Shown: positions 7,709-15,089, counted from the first letter of the stretch. The stretch is 19,750 nt of DNA from Alphaproteobacteria bacterium (GCA_003695555.1 RFIU01000204.1:1-19750), one strand, 5' to 3'. Made by a program: numbers and translations. Notes: generated from the letters alone by a model not told the origin.

Positions 7709-8286
7709 CAGCCGTTTCGTTCGTCCAGCGAACCCTTGCCTGATTTCCGATTCCCGCCGCTCGTCTCACCGCCACGCAGGTCACGTCCCAGGCGATCGAG
7801 CACGCCATTGATGAATGGGACTTCGCCCTCATCGAAGAAGGCGTGAGCGACATTCAGATATTCATTGATGACGCTGGCGGTGGGAACGTCGGGGCGCGCC
7901 AGCAGCTCATAGGTGCCGGCCCGAAGGATCGCCCTGACGACGCTTTCCAGCCGATCCAGCGGCCAGCCTGAGGGCAGGACGCGTACGAGCTGTTCATCGA
8001 TTTCGCCCTGTCGGCTGCTCGCTCCTTCGACGATATCGGCAAAGAAGGCATGGTCGGCGCCGGGCGAAGGGCACTTCTCCACGCCCCCGTCCTCACCCGC
8101 ATCGAGAGCGCAGCCCAGCCGGTATGTCCGGAACTCCTCGACCACCCCATGCGGGTCGGCCTGCGGGTCCAGCTCGAGCTGGTAGAGCGCCTGCACGGCG
8201 TTCAGCCGGGCGAGCGATCGTCTTCCTGCCACGCGGCCCTGTCGGCGATTCCCGCCCTGTCGCAAATTCTGCACCTTGCTGTTCAT
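7708..8286 (-). CDS. nusB: Transcription antitermination factor NusB
   Basis: 192 residues, longer than the usual 140-165. NusB binds boxA RNA with NusE (ribosomal protein S10) in rRNA antitermination complexes. The core shows ARLNAVQALYQLEL at the start of helix 1 and PLDRLESVVRAILRAGTYEL, then ASVINEYLNVAHAFF and the C-terminal FINGVLDRLGRDL, all typical of the all-alpha NusB fold. The extra length comes from an Arg-rich N-terminal tail of about 22 residues, an insertion around GCALDAGEDGGVEKCPS between helices, and a polar C-terminal tail. The start overlaps the ribH stop as ATGA, and the stop overlaps the thiL start as TGATG. Confidence 0.95.
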   Translation of the reverse strand: MNSKVQNLRQGGNRRQGRVAGRRSLARLNAVQALYQLELDPQADPHGVVEEFRTYRLGCALDAGEDGGVEKCPSPGADHAFFADIVEGASSRQGEIDEQLVRVLPSGWPLDRLESVVRAILRAGTYELLARPDVPTASVINEYLNVAHAFFDEGEVPFINGVLDRLGRDLRGGETSGGNRKSGKGSLDERNG

Positions 8287-8747
8287 GCGCCGAACCGTTT
8301 CTTGAGCTCGATCATCGCGAGACAGGCGCGCGCCGCATCGCCGCCCTTGTTTCCCTTCGCCGGATCGGCACGCTGCCAGGCCTGTTCTCGGGTTTCGGTG
8401 GTGAGAATGCCATAGCCGATGGCCAGGTGCCGGCCAGTGGCAAGATCCATCAGTCCGCGTGCGCTTTCGCTGCAGACATAGTCATAATGGCTCGTCTCAC
8501 CCCGGATGACGCAGCCGAGCGCCAGATAACCGTCATGGACGGGTCCATGGCCCTTCAGTGCGCCCTGATGCGCGATCGCGATCGCCGCCGGTATCTCGAA
8601 GGCACCGGGAACCGACAGCCGATCATGGGCGACCCCAGCAGCCTCAAGCGCAGCGACGGCGCCTTCGACCAGCGCATCGGCGATGTCCTCGTAGAAACGG
8701 GCCTCGACGATGAGCACCCGCGTGCGTTCGGTGGCCACTCGGCTCAT
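8283..8747 (-). CDS. ribH: 6,7-dimethyl-8-ribityllumazine synthase
   Basis: 154 residues, standard length. RibH condenses 5-amino-6-ribitylaminouracil with 3,4-dihydroxy-2-butanone 4-phosphate to give 6,7-dimethyl-8-ribityllumazine, the substrate of RibE. It forms pentameric or icosahedral assemblies. Visible motifs are VEARFYEDI (substrate ring contact), VPGAFEIPAAI, and GCVIRGETSHYDYV with catalytic His87. GILTTET and the C-terminal KGGDAARACLAMIEL also match the family. The start overlaps the ribBA stop (ATGA), so translation is coupled. Confidence 0.97.
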   Translation of the reverse strand: MSRVATERTRVLIVEARFYEDIADALVEGAVAALEAAGVAHDRLSVPGAFEIPAAIAIAHQGALKGHGPVHDGYLALGCVIRGETSHYDYVCSESARGLMDLATGRHLAIGYGILTTETREQAWQRADPAKGNKGGDAARACLAMIELKKRFGA

Positions 8748-9943
8748 GAGCGATCCCCCGCTGCTCGCCGTCTCCGGCCGCCGGCTATGCCGGACCGGCG
8801 GTCCGGGATCGGCCGCTGTTCGACGATGTCCAAGCCATAGCCCTGAAGGCCGACGATATTGTGCCGGGTATTGGACAGCAGGATCAGCTTGCGCACGCCC
8901 AGATCCAGCAGAATCTGCGCGCCGATGCCATAGTCGCGCAGTGGCAGCGCCGTTGCCGGCCGGTCCTTGGGGCCGGGTCCTTGCGCCGGAGAGGCTGGAG
9001 AAGATCGTCGCAGGCGCTGTTCCATCAGCTGCGAAAGGCGGTCGGGCCGGACGTCACGGATCAGGACGACGACGCCTCGGCCGATCTCGCCGATCATCTC
9101 CATCGCCGCGGCAAGCTGACCGGAGCGGCCGTTGGCCTCGCCCAGGATGTCCTCGAAGATGTTGACCGCATGCATGCGCACCGGTACCGGTTCGTCGGTC
9201 GCCACCTCACCCTTCACCAGCGCGACATGCTCGGCGAATTCGGCGGTGTTCTCATAGACACGCATCGTCCAGTCGCCGCCCCAGCGGCTGGCGAATGCAT
9301 CCTCAAGAATGCAGCGCACGAGGCTGTCGTGCTTCAGGCGGTAGGCGATCAGATCCCGGATGGTCGCGACCTTCAGCCCATGTTCCCGCGCGAAAGCCAG
9401 CAGGTCCGGCAGCCGCGCCATGGTGCCGTCGTCGCGCATCACCTCACAGATGACGGCCGAGGGGTTGAGGCCGGCCAGCCGGGAGATGTCCACGGAAGCT
9501 TCCGTGTGCCCGGCTCGCACCAGCACGCCGCCGTCGCGCGCCATCAGCGGAAAGACATGGCCCGGCACGGCGATGTCCCCGGGCCCACGGGTCGGATCGA
9601 TCGCGACCTGAATGGTGCGCGCGCGATCATGGGCGGAAATGCCGGTGGTGACTCCTTCCTTCGCCTCGATCGAGACGGTGAAGGCGGTCTGATGACGCGA
9701 AGCATTCTCCTGCGTCATCATCGGCAGGCCGAGCCGCTCGATCCGTTCGCGGGTGAGCGACAGGCAGATCAGGCCACGGCCGTATTTGGCCATGAAATTG
9801 ATCACCTCGGGGGTCGCCATCTGCGCCGGGATCACGAGATCACCCTCGTTTTCGCGGTCCTCGTCATCGACAAGGATGAACATGCGCCCGTTGCGGGCGT
9901 CCTCGATGATCTCTTCGATGCGGGCGAGGCCGGTTTCGCTCAT
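8744..9943 (-). CDS. ribBA: 3,4-dihydroxy-2-butanone 4-phosphate synthase with degenerate GTP cyclohydrolase II domain
   Basis: 399 residues. The N-terminal half (about 1-205) is an intact RibB that makes DHBP and formate from ribulose 5-phosphate: DDEDRENEGDLVIPAQ (acidic metal loop), MTQENASRHQTAFTVSI, GISAHDRARTI and VRAGHTEASVDI. The C-terminal half is shaped like RibA (VPVRMHA at its start, LRDYGIGAQIL, GLQGYGLDIVEQRPIP). However, the zinc-binding segment that normally reads RCDCG is NGRSG here, the first zinc Cys is also missing, and the EGRGIGL loop is replaced by a Pro/Arg-rich stretch. GTP cyclohydrolase II activity is therefore not expected. Such fusions are common in Proteobacteria and have been described as RibBX. 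The start at 9943 has only a weak upstream AAGGA. It lies 93 bp after ribE, and its stop overlaps ribH. Confidence 0.94.
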   Translation of the reverse strand: MSETGLARIEEIIEDARNGRMFILVDDEDRENEGDLVIPAQMATPEVINFMAKYGRGLICLSLTRERIERLGLPMMTQENASRHQTAFTVSIEAKEGVTTGISAHDRARTIQVAIDPTRGPGDIAVPGHVFPLMARDGGVLVRAGHTEASVDISRLAGLNPSAVICEVMRDDGTMARLPDLLAFAREHGLKVATIRDLIAYRLKHDSLVRCILEDAFASRWGGDWTMRVYENTAEFAEHVALVKGEVATDEPVPVRMHAVNIFEDILGEANGRSGQLAAAMEMIGEIGRGVVVLIRDVRPDRLSQLMEQRLRRSSPASPAQGPGPKDRPATALPLRDYGIGAQILLDLGVRKLILLSNTRHNIVGLQGYGLDIVEQRPIPDRRSGIAGGRRRRAAGDRS

Positions 9944-10036
9944 GGGGTCGGGGTATCCTTGCCGGTGTCCGTCAGTCGGACGATAAGGCCGTGTGGCAGG
10001 GCAGGCGGACGGGGCCGATCGAAAGTCTGTGCCTCT

Positions 10037-10663
10037 TCAGCCAAGATGCTGCGCCTGCCACCGGGCGATATAGCGTGCGAGCACGTCGATTTCCAGATTG
10101 ACGCTGTCGCCGGGGCGGCGGTCGCCCATCGTCGTATGAGAAAGCGTATGCGGAACGATATTGACTTCGAAGCGGCATTCTTGCGCGTCGTCTTTTACCC
10201 GATTGACGGTCAGCGAGATGCCATCAACGGCGATCGAGCCCTTTTCGGCGATCAAGGGGGCCAGTGAGCGTGGCGCAGCGATCATCACGCGGTGGGCATT
10301 GGTCTCGGCGGCAATCGCGCGGATCTCGCCGGTCGCATCGACATGTCCGGTGACGATATGCCCGCCGAGCTCGTCACCGACTTTTAGCGAACGTTCCAGA
10401 TTGATCCGTGTGCCGACTTGCCAGTTGCTCAGCGTCGTTCGGGCGAGCGTCTCAGCGCTGACCTCGGCGGCGAACCAGGCGCGCGCCCGGCTCCCCGGCG
10501 CCGTTCCCTTGTCGGTAACGGTAAGACAGACGCCCGAGCAGGCGATCGAGGCGCCAAGAGCGATCTCTTCGGCGCGGTAGCCGCAGGCGATCACCAGACG
10601 ACGCGGCGCCTCACCGGAGGCCTCCAGCACTTCGCCGATATCGCTGACGATTCCGGTGAACAT
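10037..10663 (-). CDS. ribE: Riboflavin synthase alpha subunit
   Basis: 208 residues. This enzyme dismutates two 6,7-dimethyl-8-ribityllumazine molecules to riboflavin plus the ribitylaminouracil that RibH re-uses. It has the expected N-terminus MFTGIVSDIGEV and two homologous lumazine-binding barrels. The first shows CSGVCLTVTDKG and HIVTGHVDATGEI; the second shows VDGISLTVNRV and NIVPHTLSHTTMG. A C-terminal helix (DVLARYIARWQ) mediates trimerisation. An in-frame extension upstream to 10837 is rejected, because homologues start at MFTGIV and the extension lies inside ribD. The start is 7 nt past the ribD stop, with GGTGAGAAGG as the overlapping binding site. Confidence 0.97.
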   Translation of the reverse strand: MFTGIVSDIGEVLEASGEAPRRLVIACGYRAEEIALGASIACSGVCLTVTDKGTAPGSRARAWFAAEVSAETLARTTLSNWQVGTRINLERSLKVGDELGGHIVTGHVDATGEIRAIAAETNAHRVMIAAPRSLAPLIAEKGSIAVDGISLTVNRVKDDAQECRFEVNIVPHTLSHTTMGDRRPGDSVNLEIDVLARYIARWQAQHLG

Positions 10664-10670
10664 CGCCTTC

Positions 10671-11837
10671 TCACCCGGTTTCAGCCGGCGAGGACCCGTC
10701 GTCCACCGCCTGCAAAGGCTCATAGACGCTCGCCACCGTCTCCTCAAGCGCGATCGTCTCCCGCAGTCGAAAGCGCGGGGCATCGCGATCGACCCGCTCG
10801 ATGCCGAGCGCGGGCAGGCCAGCAAGACCGTCGCCACCGATCAGGCAGGCGCCGTGATAGACGACCAGGCGATCCACGCACCCGCTGGCCAGCAGGACGC
10901 CGGCGGTATGCGCGCCGCCTTCGACCAGCAGCCGGGTGATGCCGGCGCCGGCAAGAGCGGCCAGCAGGGCAGGGGGTGCCACTTCGCCTTCGCCGTCGTC
11001 CGTCATCTCTTCGATCGGCAGGGCATAGAGGCCGGCTTTCTGGGGCTGTTCGCTGTCAGGGCGGGGCCGTTTCTTCGCCCATTCGCCCTTCGGGCCGACG
11101 AGCCAGACGGGCGCGTCATCAAGGCTTGCCATCAGGCGGGAGTCTTTTCCGGGGCATGCGGGATCACGCGAAAGAAGGATGCGGATCGGCGAGGCGTCTT
11201 CAAGGCCGGGCAGGCGGCAGGTAAGCGCGGGATCGTCGGCGCGCGCAGTCCCGGCGCCGACCAGGATCGCGTCATGGCGGGCACGCAGACCATGGGCATG
11301 GTGGCGCGCGGCCTTGCCCGTGATCCAGCGGGAATGTCCGGTCCGGGTGGCGATCCGTCCGTCGAGCGAGAGCGCCAGTTTGAGTGTTACCAGCGGTCGC
11401 TTTTCGCGTATCTTCAGGAAAAACCCGCGATTGAGTTCGGCGGCCTCATCGGCGCGGATACCGGTGGTGACCGCGATTCCTGCCTTGCGCAGCATGGCAT
11501 GACCGCCCCCTGCGGTACGTAGATCAGGGTCTTCGATCGCGCTCACCACGCGCTGCACGCCCGTTTCGATCAGGGTGCGCGCGCAGGAGGGTGTGCGGCC
11601 CTCATGGGCACAGGGTTCAAGCGTCACATAGGCGGTGGCGCCGCGGGCCGCTTCGCCCGCCGCGGCGAGTGCCATCGTCTCGGCATGCGGGCGGCCGCCG
11701 GGCTGCGTCCAGCCGCGCGCGACAATCCGTCCCTCGCGCACCAGCAGACAACCGACGGCCGGATTGGGCGCGACACGTCCGAGACCGCGACGGGCAAGCC
11801 TCAGGGCCAGTGCCATGAAGTCGTCATCGTCTGGCAT
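10671..11837 (-). CDS. ribD: Bifunctional pyrimidine deaminase/reductase RibD
   Basis: 388 residues from the chosen start. The N-terminal deaminase domain (about 5-145) binds zinc through HAE (51-53) and Cys76/Cys85 in PCAHEGRTPSC, and converts the diaminopyrimidine from GTP to a uracil derivative. The C-terminal NADPH reductase domain (about 150-360) reduces the ribosyl chain and shows LKLALSLDGRIATRTGHSRW, RHDAILVGAGTARADDP and LLVEGGAHTAGVLL. Start 11837 (MPDDDDFMALALRLARRGLG) matches where homologues begin. ATG 11888, 2 nt after the nrdR stop, would add 17 unconserved residues and cannot be excluded. Neither start has a strong binding site, so coupling to nrdR translation is likely. Confidence 0.95.
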   Translation of the reverse strand: MPDDDDFMALALRLARRGLGRVAPNPAVGCLLVREGRIVARGWTQPGGRPHAETMALAAAGEAARGATAYVTLEPCAHEGRTPSCARTLIETGVQRVVSAIEDPDLRTAGGGHAMLRKAGIAVTTGIRADEAAELNRGFFLKIREKRPLVTLKLALSLDGRIATRTGHSRWITGKAARHHAHGLRARHDAILVGAGTARADDPALTCRLPGLEDASPIRILLSRDPACPGKDSRLMASLDDAPVWLVGPKGEWAKKRPRPDSEQPQKAGLYALPIEEMTDDGEGEVAPPALLAALAGAGITRLLVEGGAHTAGVLLASGCVDRLVVYHGACLIGGDGLAGLPALGIERVDRDAPRFRLRETIALEETVASVYEPLQAVDDGSSPAETG

Positions 11838-11890
11838 GTGATGATCGGGTTTGCTGCCGGCATCGAGGGGTAGCGACCGTGAAGCCATCG

Positions 11891-12400
11891 TCAGGCCGAT
11901 TCTTCGGACTTGCTCGCCCCCTCGTCCTCTCGCTCGGGCTTCCGCTCGGCGCCGGTCGGCAGTTTCGAGATGAAATGCTCGAAATCTTGAGCCTCGCGGA
12001 AATTGCGATAGACGCTGGCGTAGCGCACATAGGCGACCGAATCGAGATTGGCGAGTGCATCCATGACCATTTCGCCGATGGTTTCCGACTCGATCTCGGT
12101 CTCTCCCATCGATTCGAGCCGTCGGACAAGGCCGTTGACCATGCGCTCGACCCGTTCGGGTTCGACTGGCCGCTTGCGCAGCGCAATGTCGATCGAACGC
12201 TGCAACTTGTCGCGATCGAAGGGCACGCGACGGCCCGACCGCTTGACGACGGTCAGCGCGCGAAGCTGTACGCGTTCGAAGGTAGTAAAGCGCGCCCCGC
12301 AACCGGTACAGTGGCGCCGCCTGCGGACCGCGGCGCCATCCTCGGTGGGCCGCGAGTCCTTTACCTGTGTCTCTTCGTTTCCGCAGAATGGGCAGCGCAT
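11891..12400 (-). CDS. nrdR: Transcriptional repressor NrdR
   Basis: 169 residues. NrdR senses ATP/dATP through its ATP-cone and represses ribonucleotide reductase operons at paired NrdR boxes. The zinc ribbon has Cys3/Cys6 (CPFC) and Cys31/Cys34 (CTGC), with RRRRHCTGCGARFTTFE as the DNA-binding face. The ATP-cone covers about residues 49-139 (VVKRSGRRVPFDRDKL onward), including VAYVRYASVYRNF near its end. A charged C-terminal tail of about 20 residues (ERKPEREDEGASKSEESA) is extra. The start is the invariant MRCPFC, preceded by GACGAGG. It sits 41 bp downstream of glyA. A probable target, the class II reductase, is in the same window at 17977-19750. Confidence 0.97.
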   Translation of the reverse strand: MRCPFCGNEETQVKDSRPTEDGAAVRRRRHCTGCGARFTTFERVQLRALTVVKRSGRRVPFDRDKLQRSIDIALRKRPVEPERVERMVNGLVRRLESMGETEIESETIGEMVMDALANLDSVAYVRYASVYRNFREAQDFEHFISKLPTGAERKPEREDEGASKSEESA

Positions 12401-12441
12401 CCGCCTCGTCCTTCCCGTTATTCGTTCCGGATCCCGGCCTT

Positions 12442-13761
12442 TCAGTCCATCAGTCCCGGATAGATCGGGAAGCGATCACACAGCTGGCGGACCTTCTCAC
12501 GCACCGTCGCCTCGATGGCCGCATTGCCGTCCGGTCCGTTGGCGGCCAAGCCGTCCAGCACCTCATTGATCCAGTCGGCAACGGTGACGAACTCGTCGCG
12601 TCCCAAGCCGCGCGTCGTTGCCGCCGGCGAGCCGAGCCGAATGCCTGAAGTGATGAAGGGTTTTTGCGGATCGTTCGGAACGCCGTTCTTGTTGCAGGTG
12701 ATACCGGCGCGTTCGAGCGCCTCGTCGGCGGCCTTGCCGGTCAGGCCCTTGGGGCGCAGATCGACGAGCACCAGATGGGTATCGGTACCGCCCGAGACGA
12801 GATCGAAGCCGTGCGCGACCAGCCGCTCGCCCATTGCCCGGGCATTCTCGGCGACGGCACGGGCATAGGCGGCGAATTCAGGGCGCAGCGCCTCGCCGAA
12901 GGCGACTGCCTTGGCGGCGATGATGTGCATCAGCGGACCGCCCTGAAGGCCGGGGAAGACCGCCGAATTGATCTTCTTTGCGATTCCCTCGTCATTGGTC
13001 AGGATCATGCCGCCGCGAGGTCCCCGCAGGGTCTTGTGGGTGGTCGTCGTCACGACATGCGCATGCGGCAGCGGCGAGGGGTGAGCGCCACCGGCCACCA
13101 GACCCGCGAAATGTGCCATGTCCACCATCAGATACGCGCCGACCTTGTCGGCGATGGCGCGAAAGCGGGCAAAATCGATAATCCGGGGATAGGCCGAACC
13201 ACCGGCGATGATCAGCTTCGGCCGATGTTCGAGAGCCAGCGCCTCGACCGTGTCATAATCGATCAGGCCGTCTTCGGCGCGTACGCCGTACTGAACCGCA
13301 TCGAACCACTTGCCGGAAATGTTGGGCGCGGCGCCATGGGTCAGGTGCCCGCCGGCATCCAGCGACATGCCGAGGATCGTGTCGCCGGGCTGGAGCAGGG
13401 CCAGCAGTACCGCCCCGTTCGCCTGCGCGCCCGAATGCGGCTGAACATTGGCGAAGCCGCAGTCGAACAGCCTCTTCGCCCGTTCGATCGCCAGCGACTC
13501 GGCGACATCGACATAGGCGCAGCCCTGATAATAGCGCCGTCCCGGATAACCTTCGGCGTATTTGTTGGTCAGCACCGATCCCATTGCTTCCAGCACCGCC
13601 CGCGAGACGATGTTTTCCGAAGCGATCAGTTCGATCTGGGTCTGCTGGCGCTTCAGCTCGTCTCGAATCGCCTGATGGATTTCGGGATCGCGTTCGGCGA
13701 GTGAGGCGGTAAAGAAACCTTCATCGCGGGTCCGCTCAGCGAGCATGTCGGTATCGGGCAT
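12442..13761 (-). CDS. glyA: Serine hydroxymethyltransferase
   Basis: 439 residues. A PLP enzyme that interconverts serine and glycine with tetrahydrofolate, the main source of one-carbon units for purine, thymidylate and methionine synthesis. Visible motifs are IELIASENIVSRAVLEAMGS, NKYAEGYPGRRYYQG, NVQPHSGAQAN, and VTTTTHKTLRGPRGG with the PLP lysine at 243. PFITSGIRLGSPAATTRG closes the active site. The start was placed at 13761 (MPDTDMLAERT), with AAGGA 10 nt upstream. ATG 13746 lacks a binding site, and a longer in-frame extension to 13839 is not family-like. It is followed by nrdR after 41 bp and preceded by rpiB. Confidence 0.97.
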   Translation of the reverse strand: MPDTDMLAERTRDEGFFTASLAERDPEIHQAIRDELKRQQTQIELIASENIVSRAVLEAMGSVLTNKYAEGYPGRRYYQGCAYVDVAESLAIERAKRLFDCGFANVQPHSGAQANGAVLLALLQPGDTILGMSLDAGGHLTHGAAPNISGKWFDAVQYGVRAEDGLIDYDTVEALALEHRPKLIIAGGSAYPRIIDFARFRAIADKVGAYLMVDMAHFAGLVAGGAHPSPLPHAHVVTTTTHKTLRGPRGGMILTNDEGIAKKINSAVFPGLQGGPLMHIIAAKAVAFGEALRPEFAAYARAVAENARAMGERLVAHGFDLVSGGTDTHLVLVDLRPKGLTGKAADEALERAGITCNKNGVPNDPQKPFITSGIRLGSPAATTRGLGRDEFVTVADWINEVLDGLAANGPDGNAAIEATVREKVRQLCDRFPIYPGLMD

Positions 13762-13844
13762 GTCAGTTGGTTCCTTGTCGGCTTTTCGGTCTTTCCATGG
13801 TCCCGCTTTTGGGAACGACGCGCAAGGGCTCGCCGGCAATCGGT

Positions 13845-14309
13845 TCAGAGCGCAAAGGGCGGCGTGCCGAGCTTGGCGACGCGCCGGGCATGTCGTCCGC
13901 CGTCGAATTCGGTGGACAGAAACGCCTCGGCGACATCTTCGGCTACCGAAACCCCGATCAGCCTGGCGCCCAAGGCCAGCAGATTCGCATCATTGTGGCG
14001 GCGCGCGAGGCGGGCCGAAGTCACGTCATGACACAGCGCCGCTCGCGCCGCGGGGTGACGATTGGCGGCGATCGAAATGCCGATGCCCGACCCGCAGACG
14101 ATGACCCCGCGCATGGCGCGACCGTCCCCAATCGCTTCCGCCGCGAGATAACCGAAATCGGGATAATCCACCGAATCAGGCGAATCGGTGCCGAGATCGA
14201 GAATCTCGTACCCCTGTCCGGTGAGCCATTCGGCTAGATGCGTCTTGAGCGGGAAACCGGCGTGATCACTTGCCAGCGCAATGGGAAGGCGATCGCTCAT
14301 CCGTTGCAT
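13845..14309 (-). CDS. rpiB: Ribose-5-phosphate isomerase B
   Basis: 154 residues. RpiB interconverts ribose 5-phosphate and ribulose 5-phosphate; the latter is the substrate of RibB in the same gene string. Motifs are IALASDHAGFPLK, EILDLGTDSPDSVDYPDFG, VIVCGSGIGISIAANRHP with catalytic Cys72, and LCHDVTSARLARRHNDANLL. Two starts are possible: 14309 (AAGGA at 5 nt) and 14300 (GAGG at 9 nt). They differ by three residues, and the first is kept. It appears to be the first gene of the long minus-strand string, 83 bp ahead of glyA. Confidence 0.96.
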   Translation of the reverse strand: MQRMSDRLPIALASDHAGFPLKTHLAEWLTGQGYEILDLGTDSPDSVDYPDFGYLAAEAIGDGRAMRGVIVCGSGIGISIAANRHPAARAALCHDVTSARLARRHNDANLLALGARLIGVSVAEDVAEAFLSTEFDGGRHARRVAKLGTPPFAL

Positions 14310-14585
14310 CCTCTTCCTTCGGGTTCGGGTGTTGGCCCTTGCTCAACGGAAGGCGCTTTTCTTGGCCGCCGATACAGGGCTATCCGCGCTTACCACAGGG
14401 CCATCCCGTTCGGCAATCGAGAGACGCAGGCCGAATCAGGTCCGCGTCTCCCGCAAAATCGAGGATCATGACACACGTTGCGGCATGAATTGACAGGTTG
14501 AAAGCAGGCTCCCCCCCTTTACTTATGTTTCGGCGTCTGTAATAGTTCGCCCGTAATTAATACATACTAGTCAAAGGAAATGTCG
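14310..14585. promoter_or_regulatory. Divergent control region between rpiB and the MucR-like gene
   Basis: 276 bp between two divergent 5' ends. The part next to the MucR-like gene (about 14520-14575) is AT-rich, with overlapping TAATTAAT and TACATACTAG elements. This suits a MucR-type protein that prefers AT-rich DNA and commonly controls its own gene. The part next to rpiB carries the 14421-14450 hairpin. No FMN riboswitch (RFN) core is seen, so the rib genes show no flavin riboswitch here. Confidence 0.5.
14421..14450. repeat. Strong imperfect inverted repeat (30 nt) in rpiB leader region
   Basis: GAGACGC at 14421-14427 pairs with GCGTCTC at 14444-14450. A further four positions inside form an inner stem around a 6-nt loop, with one mismatch and one G-U pair on either strand reading. 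No T-run follows on either strand, so it does not look like an intrinsic terminator. It lies 112-141 nt upstream of rpiB and could be a structured 5' leader or a protein-binding palindrome. Confidence 0.45.
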
Positions 14586-15029
14586 ATGACTGGGGAAAAA
14601 CAAGATACGCTCAGCAACGAAATGGCGCTTCAGATGGTGGCGGATATCGTCACCGCCTATGTCGCGCACAATCCCCTGCCGTCAGAAGGCCTTCCGGATC
14701 TGATTCAGTCCGTTCATACGGCCCTTCGGCGCCTTGCTGAAGGAGAAGGTGAGAAGGAGGCCGCCCCGCCTCCGAAACCGGCCGTGCCGATCCGGAAATC
14801 GGTGAGCGACGATTACATCATCTGTCTTGAAGACGGCAAGAAACTGAAGATGCTCAAGCGCTATCTGCGCACCCATTACAATATGAGCCCCGAGGAATAC
14901 CGGGAGAAATGGAACCTTCCCGCCGACTACCCGATGGTCGCTCCCGCCTACGCACGCAGGCGTTCGGAATTCGCCAAGAAGATCGGGCTAGGCCAGAAGG
15001 GAAGGGGACGCAAGGCGGCCTCCGGCTGA
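14586..15029 (+). CDS. MucR/Ros-family transcriptional regulator
   Basis: 147 residues. MucR/Ros proteins are small alphaproteobacterial DNA-binding proteins that act like nucleoid-associated or global regulators of envelope, motility and virulence genes. The N-terminal half (about 1-45) is helical and likely mediates oligomerisation. A Pro-rich linker (about 58-68) leads to the DNA-binding domain, which shows YIICLEDGKKLKML, then LRTHYNMSPEEYREKW, then the hallmark DYPMVAPAYARRRSEFAKK and a basic tail. Zinc ligands are largely absent: of the Ros pattern C-x2-C...H...H, only the first Cys and one His remain, with Asp and Tyr elsewhere. ATG 14586 is preferred over 14580 because AAAGGA lies 7 nt upstream of it but only 1 nt from the other. 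Confidence 0.93.
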   Translation: MTGEKQDTLSNEMALQMVADIVTAYVAHNPLPSEGLPDLIQSVHTALRRLAEGEGEKEAAPPPKPAVPIRKSVSDDYIICLEDGKKLKMLKRYLRTHYNMSPEEYREKWNLPADYPMVAPAYARRRSEFAKKIGLGQKGRGRKAASG

Positions 15030-15041
15030 CGGACTTTTTTT
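15021..15041 (+). terminator. Possible intrinsic terminator after the MucR-like gene
   Basis: A short GC stem (TCCG/CGGA with a 5-nt loop) spans the stop codon and is followed after one base by seven T residues at 15035-15041. The stem is short, but the T-run in the right direction supports a terminator role. Confidence 0.45.
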
Positions 15042-15067
15042 GACTACCCCGGCTGCTTCAGAATCAT

Positions 15068-15089
15068 GAAGGGGGACACTCCCCCCTTC
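15068..15089. terminator. Bidirectional hairpin between convergent genes
   Basis: GAAGGGGG and CCCCCTTC form a perfect 8-bp stem with a 6-nt loop, centred in the gap between the MucR-like gene and the DUF4389-like gene, whose 3' ends face each other. It is followed on the plus strand by TTCCTT, a weak T-tract. It is a likely terminator or barrier for both directions. Confidence 0.6.

Noticed and set aside
9944..10036. Possible FMN riboswitch between ribE and ribBA
   Set aside because: The 93-bp gap lacks the conserved RFN core sequences and is too short for a full element.
8861..10267. 468-codon plus-strand open frame across ribBA and ribE
   Set aside because: It is antisense to two intact riboflavin genes, crosses their boundary, and has no recognisable motifs.
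10664..10837. N-terminal extension of ribE
   Set aside because: Family members start at MFTGIV; the extension overlaps ribD and is Arg-rich shadow sequence.
11838..12302. Very long N-terminal extension of ribD into nrdR
   Set aside because: It overlaps nearly all of nrdR, which is intact, and the extension shows no homology to deaminase N-termini.
14490..14495. Perfect TTGACA -35-like box upstream of the MucR-like gene
   Set aside because: At 16-18 bp spacing the DNA is C-rich (CCCCCCCTTT), with no acceptable -10 box, so I do not call it a promoter.
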